Assembly: GCF_027943255.1 (NCBI RefSeq)
Contig: NC_072895.1
Coordinates: forward strand, 79,548,001-79,612,000
Direction: 5' to 3'
Source of the DNA: Anastrepha obliqua
Taxonomy: Eukaryota; Arthropoda; Insecta; Diptera; Tephritidae
Length of the DNA stretch: 64,000 bases
In this document: piece by piece, positions 10,976 to 22,386 of the stretch
Numbering within the stretch: the first letter of the stretch is position 1
Layout of the letters: every line of letters begins with the position of its first letter
The notes under the pieces: generated by a model
Databases searched by the model: none
What the model was told of the DNA's origin: nothing
What the model saw: only the letters and a program-made list of their open reading frames with translations
Program-made: the position numbers and the translations under genes

Positions 10976-13370
10976 ATGCACTATGAAGAGCTTGATGCTT
11001 TGGATCCGCGTAATGCCACTTATACGAGCCGAATAGAGACACCTCCTCCTCACAAAGTTGCTGTTTTGATTTTAGTGCAGCAGTATCTCAAAGTAAAAAA
11101 CGCCGCTACCGATGCAGGAATCGCCTTTCCCTTGCAGGCCCGGCGAAATTTTTGTATGGTACTACTAAAATTGATACAGTACCCCGATATGACCTACAAT
11201 GACTTGTACAATTTACTTACTTCTCCACGATATAAAATAAATGTCTTGCATTTGGAAAGTTTCGAAAAAGCTATGTCCAATATTTTTACTCTCGGCATTG
11301 CAACGCTCTGTGACTTTGCTGAGCGTCAGAATTGGGATAATCTTCTATCAGAAGAATTGGGTGTCAGTCAATTTAGTATTGTGGGGCTATATATTCGACG
11401 TGTATGTGTTATTTTGGAACGCTTGTCATTTCCGGAGATTATGGCTCTGTATAAGAATATTTGCTTGTACTATGAAAAAGGTTAGGCGAAGCAAACGTAT
11501 ACCTCTTTATCTTATAAAACATTAATAACGGATTGATTACAGGAGTACGTTCACTGGCGATTGGGCCGCGAAGAATAGGGGCCACCGCGTCCAATGCTCA
11601 GGATAATGCATTTCAGCGCCCTCTTGGACGAAATGCGGACGATCCTGGAAACACATTAGAAGGATCTGCATTAGACACAGATACCGTGCACCAAGATCGA
11701 AACCTCCACAGTAAATGGTCCCCAAAACAGGCGGATCTTTTCGTAACTCAACAATGTAAATTGCTAGAGAACAACGAGCTTCGTGCGCTGCCGCCTATAG
11801 AGCTTCAAAATAAATTAACTGAAATAATACAGGACAACCCGCTCAATTCGCAAGCGTACTTTTTGGGTTACATGAATCAATTAAGGTTACGAGATTATTA
11901 CGGTGCCATGGATGCCCTGCATCGTGCCTTCGATCGAGGCCCTATGCAGATGATGACTCAATGTGAACAAAAGGTTAGTTTTAAAAAAACTCCAGATGAA
12001 AATTCTAACACTAAGTTCTTTACTTACAGGGTTTTCAGTACTTTAGTGTCAACTTAGCAGTATTGCATGCTTGCTTCGACCATCGTCGCGAGGCATTAAA
12101 CGCACTAAAGGAATGCATTATGTTGGCACAAGAATGTGGGGATAAACGTTGTTTAGATTTAGCAAATTCGTGGTACTGCTTACTTAATAGCAACAAGATC
12201 GACCCCTTCGAAAAAAGTCTGCCCGACATTCAGGATCCTGGTCTGGTACAATCTTTATCGTTAGCAATCCAATATGTTGTGAAATTTGGTGTGCAGTGTG
12301 GGTATTTGCCTTTGGATCTCTTCGAATTGCTACTCAAGAGCGACGAATTGAATAACAAGAACTCCATACTAGAGCATGCGTCCAATTCACTAGCCTTAAG
12401 ATCTGCGCTTTGGTGTCTCTATGGACGTCACGAAATTTCATCGTTGTATGCTCAGTTGCTCCTTCAATTGAAGAAAACATGGGCCTTTGGCGATATCGGT
12501 AATTCAGAGAGTGTTAGTAAAGTACTCGCTAGCTTAGCATTGTGGTTGAATGTTCAAGGAGAACTTCAAATGAGCGCTGTGGTGCAAAATCACGCCCGTA
12601 GCCGTTTTCCGCGTTACCCAAACGCAAATAATTGGATGATTAGCGAATACCACATCGTCATACAACAATGTATTTATCGGTGCCGCTGGCAGGAAGCAAT
12701 CAAAGCATGTAGTCAAATGTTTCTGCTGGATAAAAATGCGGGGAATCTACAACTTGCATCTGTGTTAATCGCTAAACGATATTTCAATACAGCACGACGT
12801 GTTATTCATCAACTTTATAATTGTAACTTAGATGTTTTGACGCAAGTGCGTGTTTTGGTGCTTCAAGCGTACACAACGATTTGCGAAGATCGGGTATCGT
12901 CTGAAACAGCGGAGTTCCTCATTCGGGCTTCCGTTCTGGCAACATCGGCTTATATGGAATATGAGCAAGCAGTTATCGACATGGTTCTGGCACAAGTTCT
13001 TCTTAAAATGAGAATGCCGAAAAAAGCTTTTCAAGCTGCTAAAAACTGCATGGAGAAAATTTATGAGAACGGCGGCATTTATGATCGCGCCAAAATGGAT
13101 TTTTTATTTGTACGCTGCATGGTAGCAGCCAGTGAAAATGAGGAGCGCAAAATGATTAATGTTATGAAAGGGATAAGCATATTGGAACGAGCTATATCTT
13201 GTTTTAAAAAATTAGAAGCTCACGCTAAGGTACTTGATATATTTGTTTATTTAGCAAAAACCTTTCATGAACTGAAAAAACCGCAGCAGCGCAACAAATA
13301 TGCATCAAAATTTAAACACTATTACTCGGAGTACCCCATAGCAAGGGAGTACCTTGGAATGGTTTTTTAG
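10976..13370 (+). CDS. ida: Anaphase-promoting complex subunit 5 (APC5)
   Basis: APC5 is a TPR-rich scaffold subunit of the anaphase-promoting complex/cyclosome, the E3 ligase that targets securin and mitotic cyclins. I read three coding exons, 10976-11480, 11543-11973 and 12030-13370. Introns of 62 and 56 bases have AAG|GTTAG donors and TTACAG or CTTACAG acceptors. The joined frame is open for 758 codons, near the usual length for animal APC5. The start is the first ATG (MHYEELDALDPRN); the in-frame upstream extension lacks an ATG. The N-terminal region reads VLILVQQYLK and later LLKLIQYPDMTYNDLY. Exon 3 opens with the helical repeat around ACFDHRREALNALKECIMLA and LAQECGDKRCL, diagnostic of the family. 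Tandem TPR-like helices follow to the C-terminus (REYLGMVF). The gene converges with Rpn13 about 1.05 kb downstream. I see no inactivating change. Assignment rests on family recognition, not on a search. Confidence 0.93.
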
Positions 13371-13393
13371 ACATTTAGGCGTTATTTTGTTAA

Positions 13394-13399
13394 ATTAAA
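13394..13399 (+). other. Candidate polyadenylation signal of ida
   Basis: ATTAAA lies 24 bases after the ida stop codon and is the nearest plausible signal. Fly polyadenylation signals vary, so usage is inferred. Confidence 0.4.
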
Positions 13400-13499
13400 A
13401 ATTTTTAATATTGTTCATAAGTGTTACTTTTGATGGAAATCATTGTGTAAAACCTACATGTGTAAGTATTAGTTAAAGAAAAAACGAATATGTCATGCC

Positions 13500-14310
13500 C
13501 TTACCGAAAAGTGCTTAATTTATGTGGGCCAAGGACTGCCACTCCAGTAGCGTTTCCCAGAAATGTATTTAGAAATTTGTTCATGCTGTCGCAGCAAAAA
13601 AAAAATCCATTTTGAACTAGATTAAAAGGAATTTGAAAACTATTGCGCGGGCCGCGCTCCCTTGAACTTGACTAGGCAGTTAGTAAACGACTTGGCGATA
13701 GAAATCTGTCCCATTAAGAAGCCATGTTTCTCTCAAACCAGCTCATCTAAGACTTCTTTCCTTTCAGTTCTTGAAAACGTCAACTATCAAAATCTACCGA
13801 TTTAGGCAGGGGCCATGGTGTGTCTTCTAAGCTGAGGTAGCCACAATCAAAGAAGCAGTTGATTGATTGCCTACTTGTATAACTACTATAAAAGAAGATA
13901 AAGATTTACTGAGACACCCAAGCAGTAATTAGAGCCGTGAGCTAGGTAAATTGGTTTTAATTATTGGTCTTTAGGAATATCAAAAATTTACCGTTGCCCA
14001 ATATAATACTTGTAAACTAATCATAAACTTTTCACCCTAATCAGAGACAAAGCACCACCGAAATAATGGTACAATTATGTTCTGGGTTTTGTATCAGATT
14101 AAAATCCCACCCATCTAAGAATTACTCCGACATGCTCAACATATATTCGTGCAATGTCTTGCTTAACACTAGTCATTTCTTCATTCGTTCCGTAAAGCCA
14201 ACTTATCTAACATCCCTCCCCTTTTGGGACAATCCATACTTGTAGATGGTTCCGGCGACTGTAATGGACAATCCCACCCAGACCGCACTTGGTAAGCTGC
14301 CTACAAGAAA
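13500..14310 (+). mobile_element. Non-LTR retrotransposon C-terminal and tail debris between ida and Rpn13
   Basis: A plus-strand frame at about 14110-14240 reads SDMLNIYSCNVLLNTSHFF, then VKPTYLTSLPFWDNP. It lines up with the C-terminal block of the fragments at 17.6-17.8, 30.5 and 62.2 kb (DTNHLFTCP..PTHLTLFSLW). Near 13530 the segment GCCAAGGACTGCCACTCCAG matches the LINE tail motif seen at 16310 and 45190. The material between these blocks (13620-14080) is unassigned. The pieces fill the intergenic space between two convergent host genes. Confidence 0.45.
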
Positions 14311-14368
14311 AGTTCTATGATAATATATGTACATACATAGGCACGTAGCAATAGTTAAAGGAAAATAG

Positions 14369-14374
14369 TTTATT
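14369..14374 (-). other. Candidate polyadenylation signal of Rpn13
   Basis: AATAAA on the minus strand, 50 bases beyond the Rpn13 stop codon, at a typical distance for a short 3' untranslated region. Confidence 0.55.
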
Positions 14375-14423
14375 TTTATTGCTGTCTCGTATAAATAATG
14401 GACGCGTGTTTTGTTAACAACTA

Positions 14424-15735
14424 CTATTTTTTATCAGGCGAGTTTTCTTCATCTTCATTCGTTTTTAATTGTTCTTTATTTTTCTCCGCTTCTTTAGCTT
14501 TGGCACTTTCCATAGTTGTGCCAGCCGGCAATTCTTTCTCCAATGCCTTAACGAACTCCTTTAAATTTCCTGCATATGCAGCAGCAACGGCATCTGATGT
14601 TAATTCAAACTGTGAGACAACGGGCCCTAGTTGTGCCGATTGAAGTGCATTCGAAAACAACGAAAGTGCTTGCTGAAACTGTGGCGATGCGATTGTATCT
14701 TTGATCTGCTGTTTTCTATTTTCATCGGCATCTTCACTTTCAGGTAGGTGAACCGATAGCAATTTTGCGCGATCTGGATCTGAAATTAATTGATTAATAG
14801 CCTCCGAACCAGTTATGGCAGTCGATAAGTCAACATTCAGTGAACGGCTTGCAGATGATGCTGTATTGAAAGAATGAATTATTGAAAACTATAGTTTATA
14901 TTTGAACTAATTTATCTAAAACTTACCAGGTAACGTATTTACATTGGAAGCTGTAGCTCCAGCAGAACTTCTATTGTTGCCCTTCACTTTGGGTGCAGAA
15001 GGAGTCTTAGGTGCCGTATTAGATTCTGGTGTGAGTAAATTACTTGCCGTAGTATTGCTGGCGTTGCGTGCCGGACCGCGCGAACTGCTTTCCGTACGAC
15101 TAAAGATATATAATATATATTAATATCGATAATACCAATCCCATAAATTCATTTCATTACTTCATTGAACCCAATAGAGATGTTAATCCTCCCATTTGCC
15201 CAACACCTCCAAACAATTGCATTAGTTGCTGTTGTGACATGTTGTTCAACATGTACTGTAAATCACCATTGTCACTATTATTACGTTGTTGCGAAGGGGG
15301 ATTATTCATTAGTTCGTTTACGCGACGGCACAGTTCTTCGTCTTTTTCAATTTTGGGTTCTTGCATCCAAAAAAACATACGACGTGACGATGACTTAAAT
15401 TTTAACACATAAACACGGCCCGTCTTGCATTGATCAACTCGTTTAAATTCAAAGTCGTCAGGGAAAACTATCAAATCATCCTCAACCTACAGAATTTAAA
15501 TCAAGTAATTTAATGAATGCAAAAGATTTTGATTTTTACCCACCTTTCCTGTGGTACGATCTTTCCAGCAGAAATGCATTAAACCATCTTCACTCTGCGT
15601 AAGATATACCAAGCCTTTTCGAGCATCTGGATGTACCATCTTACCTATCATATTCATACGCCCAGCTCGAAATTCTACCAAATTGGAACTGTTGCTTGTA
15701 TTACCTCCGCCAATACCACTTTGACGTCCAAACAT
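14424..15735 (-). CDS. Rpn13: Proteasomal ubiquitin receptor Rpn13 / ADRM1
   Basis: Rpn13 sits on the 19S regulatory particle, binds ubiquitin through its Pru domain and recruits the deubiquitinase UCH37 through its C-terminal domain. Coding exons on the minus strand are 15735-15544, 15486-15161, 15099-14927 and 14860-14424. All introns are GT-AG, and the joined frame gives 375 codons, close to the usual length. The Pru domain spans about residues 19-125: [32 protein letters not shown], then across the first junction [20 protein letters not shown] and [11 protein letters not shown] Ser/Ala/Pro linker follows (exon 3). The C-terminal UCH37-binding (DEUBAD) region is in exon 4: [29 protein letters not shown] and [10 protein letters not shown]. 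The acidic/lysine-rich end (EENSPDKK) is normal. The gene converges with ida. No damage seen. Confidence 0.95.
15124..15131. promoter_or_regulatory. DRE-like motif in Rpn13 intron 2
   Basis: A perfect palindromic TATCGATA lies in the second Rpn13 intron. This is the core of the DREF-binding element common at housekeeping promoters in flies. The intronic position and the AT-rich setting make chance occurrence quite possible. Confidence 0.25.
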
Positions 15736-16249
15736 TTTTCTTTATTTTGGCTTCAAAACTGAAATTTTTGCGATTTACAAAGATAATTAGCCAATCAAAT
15801 TTATCAATTTACCTTTAAAATGAAAAAAATATATAGGCAAAGTAAATTTGTAAGTTTTCCAAGTTCTCACGAATGACGAGCAGATTTTAATTGTCAAAAG
15901 CAATTGTCAAAATATATGTTCTCTGATTATGATTACTTAGCCGGTAATGCAGTGTCAACTCAAATTAAAATTTTGCATTTTTACGTACAAGTTGCACGCA
16001 CGATTTATCAATAAAAAATTGGATAACAAGAACCGTCTTCAAACTTAAAAGGTTTGTATATTCATATATATGTATAGTTTTTTATTTGATTGGAAGAAGG
16101 GGACTCTTGAAAAATGTTGCACTTTTTCAGTCTGAATTATTTCGAAGGATCAGTCTGAATTATTTTGCTTATTATATCGTGTATTTTCTCATTTTTGTCA
16201 GTTTTCTTCCAACGATTATATTTGTCGTCCCATTAGCAGATTTTAAGAA

Positions 16250-16390
16250 CCACACATGACTCCCATGGCAGGTGGTTATACTTTACTGAAGCAACCCAGA
16301 TGTATATCCGGCCAAGGATTATCACTCCAACAGTACTCCCATACATGTACGGGGTATATGCTGGTACAACATCAACAACACCAAGCCGCA
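16250..16390 (+). mobile_element. LINE 3' tail fragment
   Basis: Plus-strand match to the recurrent tail: ATATCCGGCCAAGG, then CACTCCAACAGTACTCCC, then ATGCTGGTACAACATCAACA. The same ordered motifs occur at 45170-45250 and, split, at 52915/54330. The CAA-rich terminus marks the 3' end of a non-LTR element. Confidence 0.55.
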
Positions 16391-16513
16391 CTTCACTTGT
16401 TCCACAGCCTCCTTCCTCATTAGCCCATATGATTGCTTCAGATTTTGGCAGAATCTGTTAACGGTGGCTTAGGGTTACCTTTCTGGACTGTACACTGTGT
16501 TCTTATGCGGTAC

Positions 16514-16790
16514 TCAGAGATATTTTATAAAGTGAATCAGCATGAGAGTTACGCCTGTTAATATTGTATTCACCCGCAAAATTGAGTGCTCAATTGGCAA
16601 ATCTACAGTAATAACCTCGCAAACTACCTTTCCGGAAATCGTAACTCCCTCTTCTGTAGCTGGCAGGAGCTTGTAGCCAACCAATGGTTCCACATTACCG
16701 TTTACCAAGTCTGAGCGGATGATCGAGTTCGTTGCCCCCATGCCTAGGGTACGCACCTGGGATCAACCATTTGCAGTTCCTTATCGTCAA
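16514..16790 (-). mobile_element. Possible Ty3/gypsy-type retroelement protease fragment
   Basis: The minus-strand frame from 16756 reads GMGATNSIIRSDLVNG, then VEPLVGYKLLPATEEGVTIS, then GKVVCEVITVDLP. This resembles the start of a retropepsin, in which an Asp-Thr-Gly-Ala motif precedes such a segment; here the Asp-Thr is replaced, so the fragment would be inactive. It stops soon after, with no reverse transcriptase or LTR nearby. Recognition is by pattern only. Confidence 0.4.
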
Positions 16791-17385
16791 GTTGTTGTTT
16801 GTCGGGCATTCAGTTGTGAGAATCAGTTCACGCTCCTTAGAGCTGGTCTGCGTGGTATATGATAATTGCTTGCTATATGTTCAGTCTTGCTGCAGTTGTG
16901 AAACTTTATATTCGAGCTTCTGGGTCATGTAAACTGAGAAAATAACTATCTCCTTTTCATTTCCACATTTGTGAAACCTGCGATGAAATTTCCGATGATA
17001 TTTGCGACGAAACTTTTGATATTAATTAGGAAATTGCCATTTTTATTATCCTGTTTAATGGGACTTTACTCAAAAATCTCAATTTTGGCATCAATTGTTA
17101 CGTTTTTCTTCAAATAAACGTCTTTGTAACTGCTTTGAGTTCGATCACTGGATTGCTAAATAAAAATCACAAACTTATCATAACACAAGTCGCTTGCTTT
17201 GTTTGTGTTTCTGTTTTAGTGACTTGTTAAAAAAATAACCAACCAAAATCTAGGCAACAACCAAATTAAAAAAAAAACCAAATGTGTTTTTCATGTTTTT
17301 ATTACAAAAAAAAACTCTTCAAGTGACATTGTCTCCAACATGCCTCAAAATCCAACAATTTTAAAAACTTCAACCGGAACTTCAA

Positions 17386-17475
17386 CGTTGTTTCAAACAT
17401 GCCCATACACGGGTAACAGTGACTGTAACATTGCATGTTTGTAACTTAAGTTTGAAACAATGTTCCTCGTGTATG
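17386..17475. repeat. Cluster of overlapping inverted repeats
   Basis: CAAACATGC (17394-17402) pairs with GCATGTTTG (17433-17441), with an inner ACAGT-G-ACTGT hairpin. Alternatively CGTTGTTTCAAAC (17386-17398) pairs with GTTTGAAACAATG (17450-17462) with one mismatch, and CATACACG (17404-17411) with CGTGTATG (17468-17475). The last two pairings are interleaved, not nested. Confidence 0.7.
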
Positions 17476-17519
17476 TCGCTCTTTACGTGCATTTTTTACA
17501 GAATTTAGTTAGAAGTTAG

Positions 17520-17855
17520 AGAAAAAACGTTGCCGTACGCACCTCAACACATCTATTCTACAGTAAGGGAACATACCAAAAAACAGTACGTAGCAGGTTA
17601 AACTCCTATCTGTCCAGAATTGACCCCGACATACTAAACATATGCCTAGTATGTTTAGGCTCTCCGCATGACACTAACCATCTTTTCACATGCCCATCAA
17701 ACCTACTCATCTAACACTCTTCTCCCTCTGGACCCAACCTGTCGAAACCGCAAGTTTCTTGGGCCTACCACTAGATGAACTAGACGAAGACGACCGGTAA
17801 TCTACACTACACTGACAGGGTTAAGTATACTGCTACAACAACAATAACATCAACT
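17520..17855 (+). mobile_element. Non-LTR retrotransposon 3' end (jockey-like)
   Basis: Allowing frameshifts, the plus strand encodes the C-terminal block around NSYLSRIDPDILN, DTNHLFTCPSNPTHLTLF and SLWTQPVETASFLGLPLDEL, followed by a stop. A short untranslated tail follows with CACTGACAGGGTTAAGTATA and CTGCTACAACAACAA. This is the clearest copy of a family also represented at 14.1, 24.3-25.1, 30.5-31.0, 54.9 and 61.8-62.3 kb. It is 5'-truncated, as is common for LINEs. Confidence 0.65.
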
Positions 17856-17858
17856 CAA

Positions 17859-17880
17859 TATATATATATATATATATATA
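17859..17880. repeat. (TA)n microsatellite at the SINE copy d tail
   Basis: An uninterrupted TA dinucleotide run adjoins the 3' end of the minus-oriented SINE copy d and is best read as its tail or an expansion of it. Confidence 0.9.
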
Positions 17881-17886
17881 CTACAT

Positions 17887-18191
17887 AATTGACGCGCACA
17901 CCCTTTTTGGGTGTTTGGCCGAACTCCTCCTATTTGTGGTGTGCGTCTCTATGTTGTTCCACAAATGGAGGCACCTAAAGTTTTAAGCCGACTCCAAACG
18001 ACAGATATTTTTATGAGGAGCTTTTTCATGGCAGAAAAACATTCGGAGGTTTGCCATCGCCTGCCGAGGAGCGACCGCTATTAGAAAAGTGTTTTCCTTA
18101 ATTTTGGTGTTTCACCGAGATTCGAACCAACGTTCTCTCTGTGAATTCCGAGTGGTAGTCACTCACCAATCGATTCGGCTACGCTGGTCGC
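17887..18191 (-). mobile_element. tRNA-derived SINE, copy d, near full length
   Basis: On the minus strand the head reads GCGACCAGCGTAGCCGAATC with a B-box GGTTCGAATCTC. The whole body follows to AAAAAGGGTGTGCGCGTC and AATTATG, then the TA-repeat tail. It lies just beyond the CAA tail of the LINE fragment ending at 17855. Confidence 0.9.
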
Positions 18192-18705
18192 ATAAATATT
18201 ATTATTATTATATTAACTCAAAATAAAGGGAATAGAAAATAAAAATTAATCTAAGTATTTTGCCGCCGTAAAAATAGCCGGCAAGGAATCCGTCTCCTCC
18301 GAAATTCTATGCAATTTCGTACTATTAAATGTGTTTTTATTTTGACAGCGGGTACCCGTCAACACATTACCTGCTGCATTTCTGTCCCAGGCTTAAAAAA
18401 GAGACTTTGGAAATGTATATTTTGTTACGAATTTCGTTAAAGTCCAAATAAATCTCATAATATTTCCTCTGAGTCATTAATGGCAACATAACTTGCTTCA
18501 CTTTATTTCCATACTATGGCAATATCATCCAATGCGGCTAAACTAAAAGTTTATTATAATAGCTTTGATGTTATTTTAATTATCGCATACTTTTTTAAAA
18601 GGAAAAAAAGAGATAACGTTTATGTAAAAAAACAACCAATTCATAAGAAGAAAACATGAAAGTTTGGTTCTCATTCACTCGGTATTGTTGCCAGTAGTTT
18701 TAGCA

Positions 18706-18729
18706 ATATTCGTGATTTGTCACGAATAT
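18706..18729. repeat. Perfect 10-bp hairpin
   Basis: ATATTCGTGA and TCACGAATAT flank a 4-base loop (TTTG). No T-run, open frame or related copy was found nearby. Confidence 0.8.
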
Positions 18730-19039
18730 GCCGAACATTTTTACCATCATAAATTCCATAAACTAAAATAATATGGGATATCTAGCCATTTTTTATAAAT
18801 GGGCTAAAGAAAAGTACAGTAGGAGGCAATGCCAGACATTATTTGGTAAAATTAGTATTCGTGGCGCATTTTGTGTTTACATTGTATTTTTTGAAATAAT
18901 TAGTAAAAAATTTAAAATAATTACTTGAAAAATTTGAAATTTCTCGAAACTAACTGCTGGCAAGTTATTGGAAAAGAACGTGAACACAACTATTGTAAAA
19001 GTGAACCACATGCAAAGAAAGAAGAAGCAGTTTTGCCTC

Positions 19040-19172
19040 ATCTCTGTTTTCTGTTTCTTTGCGAAGTGTCGTTGGCGAATTGATAGTGCGTTGTAGCTTG
19101 AGCAATTTAATATTTCGTGAAAACTTAGGAATAAATTAAACAATTTTTCAAGATTTATTCGTGGAAAAATAG
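19040..19172 (+). other. Possible 5' non-coding exon ending at a strong splice donor
   Basis: The sequence AAAATAG|GTAAGTAG at 19172/19173 is a near-perfect donor on the plus strand, and no coding frame precedes it. Paip1, the next plus-strand gene, has an unpaired 5' untranslated acceptor at 25365-25366, so this could be its first exon with a roughly 6-kb intron. The exon's 5' limit is a guess; transcript data are required. Confidence 0.25.
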
Positions 19173-20292
19173 GTAAGTAGCTTTAATTAAAGTCTTGCAA
19201 AGGATCAGCATAGTTTTTTTGTTTTATTTCCACACGCCGTGATCGTACAAACGTGGATGGAAAAACTAGCAAAAACGAATGTAAGACATGGGAAACTCGG
19301 AAAGGGAAAGCCGATGAAGTGGTTTTTCTGGTAGTATATTATACATAGTTTCGAGGTGATAAAAATCTTCCATTAAATCACGTTGAATAATTGTTGATGG
19401 TGTACTTGTATACATGAAAATTATATAAATATTTGGAGTTTTGAAAATTATTAAATTAGTTGGTCATGGGTGAAATTTAAAATTTGACAACGCAATCTAA
19501 ATCTGTCCACAAGGCATTAATAAAAATGGAAAAGTGAAAAGGCATGAGTAGATCAGAAATTTGAAAAAAAGGAACGAAGAAAACAAAAAACGAGTGCACC
19601 CGTCTGACCGCCAGCGTGTCTGTTGGTCGTCATTGAAGTAGCAAAGAAAAGTTGACGAAAAGCCGAAGAGGCAGAAGCAGCCAATGAAATATAGAATTGG
19701 AGGAAGTTAAATAACATTTTCGAAAGTTATGTGAATAGGACTTTGCAGGTATGACATATAATTTTTGTTTAGCGGCAAAAAGTGATATCGGTGAGAAGCA
19801 TTAAAGGCGTCGACGTGTAGAAAAATATGATGTGAGAGTGGAGTGAAATGCGGAATGAGCGACGGTGTTAAAATTAATAGCATTGGGTTTTAAATATATG
19901 TGTGACCTCGGCTATCAATTAATTAATGAAAAGTATTTATGATATTTTGCGGCATTACCAAGATTAAATACATAATATATAAGAAATTAGTTTTAAAATA
20001 AGCTATAATTGAATATACAAGATTTTAAGATAAAGACGAGTTATTAAGTATTGAGCTTTAAAAAATTATTAAAAAATCTATCAATTAATATTCATTTGTT
20101 TTAACATTGTTTTTCGAATTGATAAATTTCGGCCTGTATTATTTCGAGGGTTTTGGATGCGACTCGTGGAAATCTTTTATATTTCGATTAAAAGGTTAAA
20201 TGACCTTTCTAATGTTGCCGAAAACATAGTTTTATGTTTGTTGGATTTGCTATCTTCCATACAAGTTTTTTTAAGAACTTAAAATTATAATA

Positions 20293-21160
20293 CAGGGTGG
20301 GCCATATAGCGTTTGCTTTTGAACCACCTATTTTTTTGAGAATGGTAACACAAATGACATGTCAAATGTGTTCATAATTTACTTAAAGGTTTGACATTTA
20401 CGAAATGGGACGCTATACGCTTGAACAAAATTGGGAAATATTGAAAACCTATTTCCAAAGTGGTGAGTCTTCTTCTTCTTTTCCGATGAAGCTCATTTTC
20501 ACATCGGTGGCTACGTCAATAAGCAAAATTGTCGGATTTGGGGCTCAGAAAATCCACACGTTACTGTAGAGAAGCAAATGCATCCACAACGAGTCACTGT
20601 TTGGTGCGGTTTTTGGTCTGGCGGCATCATCGGGCCATTTTTTTCGAAAATGAGCGAGGAGCCGCGGTTACAGTAAATGGCCAGCGTTACCGTGACATGC
20701 TTAACGAGTTTTTGTTTCCAAAAATTGAAGAGGATGACATGGACGACATTTGGTTTCAACAGGACGGTGCAACTTGTCACACTGCCAAAGTTACACTCGA
20801 ACTTTTGGCTACCGTTTTTGAAAACCGAATAATCAGCCGAAATTCCGTTATCAATTGGCCGCCTCGGAGCTGTGAGTTAGGCCCGTTGGACTATTTTTTG
20901 TGGGACAAATGCTATGCGAACCATCCAGAGACGATTGATTGAACTTGCCATTCATGAAATTGGACCCCAAACAATCGAAAATGTGCTTAAAAATTGGGTT
21001 GATCGAATGGTCTACTCGTGGCAGTCATTTGAACGATATTATTTTTCATTCATAAATGACAATATTCAATCTTCAAAATAAAAAAAAAGTTTGAAAAAAT
21101 ATTGATAAGTTTTTTTTTTTATAGCCGATTCAAAAAGCAAGTTTTACATGGCCCACCCTA
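20293..21160 (+). mobile_element. DD41D mariner, internally deleted copy 1
   Basis: An 868-bp Tc1/mariner element flanked by TA (20291-20292, 21161-21162). Its ends CAGGGTGGGCCAT and ATGGCCCACCCTA are inverted repeats. The transposase starts MGRYTLEQNWEILKTYF at 20405 but jumps after about 22 residues to FFSDEAHFHIGGYVNKQN, so the DNA-binding domain is gone. The catalytic region survives: SDEAHF, QQDGATCHT and LGPLDYFLW. Exactly 41 residues separate the second and third Asp, the DD41D spacing of the 'rosa' group. Frameshifts and a TGA follow CYANHPETID. Non-autonomous. Confidence 0.9.
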
Positions 21161-21275
21161 TACAAAACAGAAAAATTGTTGGAAATAATTTGTTTTATTT
21201 TAATCTGGTAGATAATTTCATGGAATTTATTTTTTGAATATGATGTGCGGCATATGTCCGCCGGGTCTACGAGTT

Positions 21276-21400
21276 ACATGGTCTATTCGACGGACTAATC
21301 CGTGGATAAAAACTCTCTTATCACCTAGAGCGGAATAGTCCGCGCGAACAACAATTTTCTTATCGCCAAGAACGGAATAATCTGCAATAAATAATTTTTT
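21276..21400. repeat. Degenerate tandem repeat, period about 42 bp
   Basis: CGGAATAGTCCGC and CGGAATAATCTGC follow TTATCACC (21318) and TTATCGCC (21360), 42 bases apart. A more diverged third unit precedes them, with CGGACTAATCCGTGG. The CGGANTARTCCG core is itself roughly palindromic. Confidence 0.6.
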
Positions 21401-21579
21401 TGTTCAAGTCTGAGGAAAATAAATAATTTTGGTAATCCTGCAACATTCTTTTTCATTAGAATAAACAGTCTTGCCGACGCAAGGTAATTTAAGTACATTG
21501 CAAAGGCTTTTTGTCGAAGTTTAGCTGACTAATATTTGTAAACAATCATTCAGTCAGCAATGCTCAACAGCGCTTATTT

Positions 21580-21782
21580 CGAAAGAAATAAGGACCGATG
21601 ATGCGGCCAGTGCTCTATGAACTTCTCTAACAGATTTATTTTTATTTTGTTCAAAGTAAATTTCCACAATTTGAAAACGTTATTCTGGCGTTAAACGACA
21701 TGATGCCAAACCTTAATAAACAGTAATGTCCACACAGTTTGTCATTCTTGATAGTTCACATACAGCTAAAAAAACACCCTGT
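21580..21782 (-). mobile_element. DD41D-like transposase N-terminal remnant with one terminal repeat
   Basis: The minus strand starts at a terminus TACAGGGTGTTTTTTTAGC (21783 downwards). After a short leader it encodes RLTPE-RFQIVEIYFEQNK, close to the N-terminus of the remnant at 37.1 kb (RLTPEQRLQIVQIYYENN). The frame is then lost and no catalytic region remains. Confidence 0.6.
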
Positions 21783-22386
21783 ACGTATTGAACGAGATGT
21801 GCTAATACTTCTCTCTTCTGTCTTTGGTCTTCTACTCTTCTACCTACTCTTTTATAAGATTTTATTATTATTTTTTGTAAAATCTAGCCGGTAGCTTTTA
21901 TTTTACAATAAACTATTATTCTTCATTAAACTAATGCATTTTGAGCTGAAATATAACTACTGGTTGTTCCGTTTGAGACTTCCTAAATAAGCACATAACT
22001 CCTTGTATTCTATTTGACGGACATAATCTGAAAAGGCATCTCCAACTATGAGATCGCCACCACGCTTGATCCATTTACAGCAAAACTGTTGTTTTAGCTC
22101 GATGTCCTTTTCCTCCGTCTTTACTTTTATTATAAGTATGTATATGCTTATTATGTATAATTACATACAAACCTGAACCCAACGAAAATAATAAAACACA
22201 AATCCAAATACAGCAATAGGAAATTTTATGCGGCTTATAAGAATCGGCCAAATTGTACAACACCATCAAAGATATGTAAACGATGTAAACTTGACATTCC
22301 TCGCATAAGCAAAACATGGTGTCCTTTAAACGGATACCTTCCGAGAAATGTACTTCATAAGTCACAAAAAAACTAATTTAATCTTA

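Larger units (their letters stand above)
18192..20290. other. AT-rich intergenic DNA
   Basis: No coding sequence recognised. It contains a perfect hairpin at 18706-18729 and a consensus splice donor at 19173, listed separately. Confidence 0.5.

Noticed and set aside
20511..20780. Antisense frame across the DD41D transposase
   Set aside because: It is the reverse strand of conserved transposase codons (catalytic region) and has no independent signal.
22075..22365. A 96-codon minus-strand frame with two hydrophobic stretches, possibly a small membrane protein
   Set aside because: No family recognised, no promoter or splice evidence, and it sits between two transposon remnants; retained only as a note.
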